DNA from: Sphagnum compactum
Taxonomy: Eukaryota; Bryophyta; Sphagnopsida; Sphagnales
Direction: 5' to 3'
Assembly (NCBI GenBank): GCA_965153455.1
Contig: OZ234495.1
Span: 21,386,875 to 21,450,874, forward strand
DNA length: 64,000 nucleotides
Under the pieces are notes generated by a model. The model saw only the letters and a program-made list of their open reading frames with translations, was not told the origin of the DNA and searched no databases. Both the position numbers and the translations under genes were made by a program. How positions within the stretch are numbered: position 1 is the stretch's first letter; every line of letters starts with the position of its first letter. This document shows positions 61,501 through 64,000 of this stretch, piece after piece.

Positions 61501-62158
61501 AGCCCAATAACTTTACCTTTGAATGTATAATGTTGTAAAATGATAAAAATAACACTAGGTTGAAATTATAATTGTATGACTACAACAATATTATTGAATT
61601 TACAATAGAATGACAAATCTAATAAGTAGACTAATATTGTAACAAAAAACTTGAAAAAACAAACCCAAAAAAATTTGTTAGATCTACAACACTATAGTAG
61701 GAAAATAAGCATTAAAACACACATTTTAGCATCACATCTAAATTACAATAGTGATAAATTATACCTTCACACCAAAAAATCACCTTCATAACTTAATTCC
61801 AACACAAATCACACAAGCTCAATGGAAGACCAATATTGGTATTTTGATCCTTGTATTATTATGCCAACATCTTTCCACACACCAAAAATTCCACCATCCT
61901 TATCTAGGTCGAGCCCCTTCCCCAACCATTATTATAGTAATTTATTTTTCTTAAAGTAGAGGAAGGTAGGTGAACAAGTCAACCTTACCATAGGTAACTA
62001 TTATCCTAGTATTATAATAATCATCATTCATTTTTCTACTTGAATAATTTTCACCCTTTTAAAATATTTAAAAAAAAGGATAAACGACTATGGACAAAGC
62101 AATCGCATCACCCATAATGCTCCAACATTGATTTAATACTCATGTTTTGGGCTTTAAA
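58586..62158. other. Gene-free, extremely AT-rich stretch downstream of the P450
   Basis: No gene recognised. 59150-59900 is almost pure A/T with AATTAATTAATT, TAATTATT and ATTTAAAT words. Such DNA often behaves as a scaffold-attachment region, but that is only inference. 58620-59050 repeats CAACTA[AT]T..GCAACTAT words. Confidence 0.45.
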
Positions 62159-64000
62159 TTATTTATACAAATGAACAGGTAACTTGGGATATGCCTTGGC
62201 ATGCAATGGTTGAGCTCGAGAAAGAGCCAAGCCAAATTCCTCTGACATGTCAAGGGTGTTGGGCTCTTGATGATTTGGGAGCACCCAATGGAAGCTATGG
62301 AGCAAGCGTGCTAAAACAATTTGCACCACCAAAGTTCCCAAAGCCCGTCCTGGACATGCTCGTCTTCCACTCCCAAATGGCAAAAGTTTGAAGTTGTTTT
62401 CATTCATATCAACGATTTCAGCTCCAATATGATGTTGTTGTTGTTGTATAAAACGTTCAGGATAAAACTCAAAAGGTTTTTCCCAAGTTGAAGGATTTCG
62501 TCCAATTGCCCAAGCATTCACAATCACAGTTGTATGGGGTGGTATATCATAACGTTCCATAATTCCACAAACCTTGTTAGTTGAACTATGAGGAACGAGT
62601 AAAGGACCAAGAGGGTGTAAACGATAAGTCTCTTTGATCACGGCTTGTAGGTATGTGAGCTTGTGGAGATCTGATTCCTCAACTATGCGATTCATTCCAA
62701 CCAGTGTTTCTAACTCTGCTTGTGCACGTTTCATGATCATCGGATTTCGTATGAGTTCTGCCATTGCCCATTCTATTGTCAATGCTGATGATTCCAATCC
62801 AGCTGTCAACATTTCCTGTGACAAATGGCAAGCAAGTTTTAATTCATCATTTACAAATTTGACAAGTTGTATGGAAAATTTCAACAATCATTTGACAATT
62901 GTGCAAATCTCAAATTGTATCAACATGCATGATTCACGAAAACCTAGAAATTCATTTGCTTAAGAAAACAATCATGACTTTTGTGATCAAATGCAATTAA
63001 ATTCGAATTCTAATGAAACATGTGGTACTATATGTAATCTAGAGAAAACTAAAACTAAAGTTCATAACTTAGTCCATCTGCTTACCAAGACAACGGTTTC
63101 GATTGTCTCCTCGGAAAGCTTTCCAATTCCATCTTCTTCAGGTGCAGAAAGCAATACATCCACAAAATCTTTGGGTGTGTTTGCTACATTTTCATTTCCT
63201 GAATCTTGAACTTGATCTACTTCAATAGTTAATTTTTTGTGTTCCGTTATCAATTCTTGGATAAATTGAGATTTTTTATCGCGCAATGCATGCAAAGAGG
63301 CCTGAATCCCTTGAAGCTTCACTAGCCATCGTAAGGAAGGAATGTAATCACTAATTATTAGAACTCCAAACCAGTGGGAAACTTGTTCAGTGACCTCTTT
63401 GAAATAATGCAATTCTTTTTGCCTTGACTTGTCCTCTCCAAAGTACCTAAAAACCAACAACACATAGTTTGAACTCATGAATTCACATGAATTTTTGTGA
63501 AAAATACTAGGTTCCAAGCACTAACTAGGTTCTTACAAGAAGAAAATTAAACAACAATTGAAGAAATCAAGTAAAATTGATAAATACCTTTTCGTAAACA
63601 TCATATGTGTTAGAATGTTGATGCTGAGAGACGAAAGTCGAAATCTTAGATCCACCACTTTCCCTTCCCCACTCTCCATGTGGATATCATTGATTGTGCT
63701 ATTAATCTCTTTTGTTCTCATGGATTCAAATGACTGCAAATGTTTGGTAGTGAAGAATTCAGTTGAACAGATCCTACGCAAATGCCGCCACAAGGGACCT
63801 CCTGTTGACATCGCCATACCATTGTTCCCCATCAAAATCTCAGCTACCAACCCCTGTTTGGGGCGATATTGGAACTCCTGATCATGTGTCTTGAGAAATT
63901 CCTTGGCCATCGCAGGAGAAGACACCACAACAGTAGGCACGGAGCCGAGACGAAGGTACACAATAGGCCCATACTGTTGTGCCAAGCTTGCAAATGTTTT
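62159..64000 (-). CDS. Cytochrome P450, CYP71 clan (A-type), 5' end beyond the window
   Basis: Exons: at least 64000-63588, 63446-63086 and 62815-62159 (TAA stop). Introns are GT..AG, 141 and 270 bp, phases 2 and 0. About 476 residues are encoded here; a plant P450 has about 500-520, so only the membrane anchor, Pro-rich hinge and first residues are missing. Seen in order: YGPIVYLRLGSVPTVVVSSP and WRHLRRIC (C-helix heme contact W/R); KR|YFGE across intron 1; SDYIPSLRWL..LQG; I-helix AGLESS (the acid-alcohol pair, E and S in place of the common D and T) directly after intron 2; K-helix ETYRLHP (E-x-x-R); YPERF; heme loop FGSGRRACPGRALG, with Cys as the iron ligand. All key residues are present, so it should be an active ER monooxygenase. 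Family and substrate cannot be named; an intron just before the I-helix differs from the usual A-type position further downstream. Confidence 0.93.

Overview
The window is nuclear DNA of a land plant. The evidence is a BREVIS RADIX (BRX) family gene, an RTF2 gene with the plant-type N-terminal ubiquitin-like domain, an A-type (CYP71-clan) cytochrome P450, and a decayed insertion of plastid 16S rDNA. Spliceosomal introns are short (about 90-270 bp), while the space between genes is very long, AT-rich and full of old DNA transposons and minisatellites. I recognised no LTR retrotransposon. The species cannot be fixed from the sequence. The divergent BRX and P450 sequences would fit a non-flowering plant, but that is only a guess.

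Layout. (1) 3.47-5.53 kb, minus strand: a complete six-exon BRX gene, reconstructed exon by exon from splice sites; its 390-residue product carries two BRX domains. (2) 5.5-32 kb: no recognisable host gene. This stretch holds a family of non-autonomous elements (one copy has 31-bp terminal inverted repeats and a near-perfect 8-bp target duplication), a hAT transposase relic on the plus strand (17.2-18.8 kb), a 45-bp minisatellite fused to its 5' side, a long TATTAATGGC-type minisatellite (22.3-23.4 kb), a GC-rich patch with a 22-base C run, and TIR-flanked elements with tRNA-like cores. (3) 33.0-38.3 kb: the plastid 16S fragment, a second and more complete hAT relic (minus strand) and the C-terminus of a third. 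(4) 38-52 kb: a CACTA-like miniature element, a second 45-bp minisatellite and several tandem duplications. (5) 52.3-53.7 kb, minus strand: a complete two-exon RTF2 gene with telo-box motifs upstream. (6) 54-62 kb: AT-rich gene-free DNA. (7) 62.2-64.0 kb, minus strand: the last three exons of a P450 whose N-terminus lies beyond the window.

The three host genes all read on the minus strand but are tens of kb (or nearly 10 kb) apart and have unrelated roles: polarity/auxin-related scaffold, replication-fork/splicing factor, and oxidative metabolism. Nothing suggests a cluster. The most informative parts are the gene models built from splice sites, the identical phase-2 intron in both BRX domains, the CpG-biased decay of the plastid insertion, and the layered repeat families. 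I did not find a convincing new multi-gene system.
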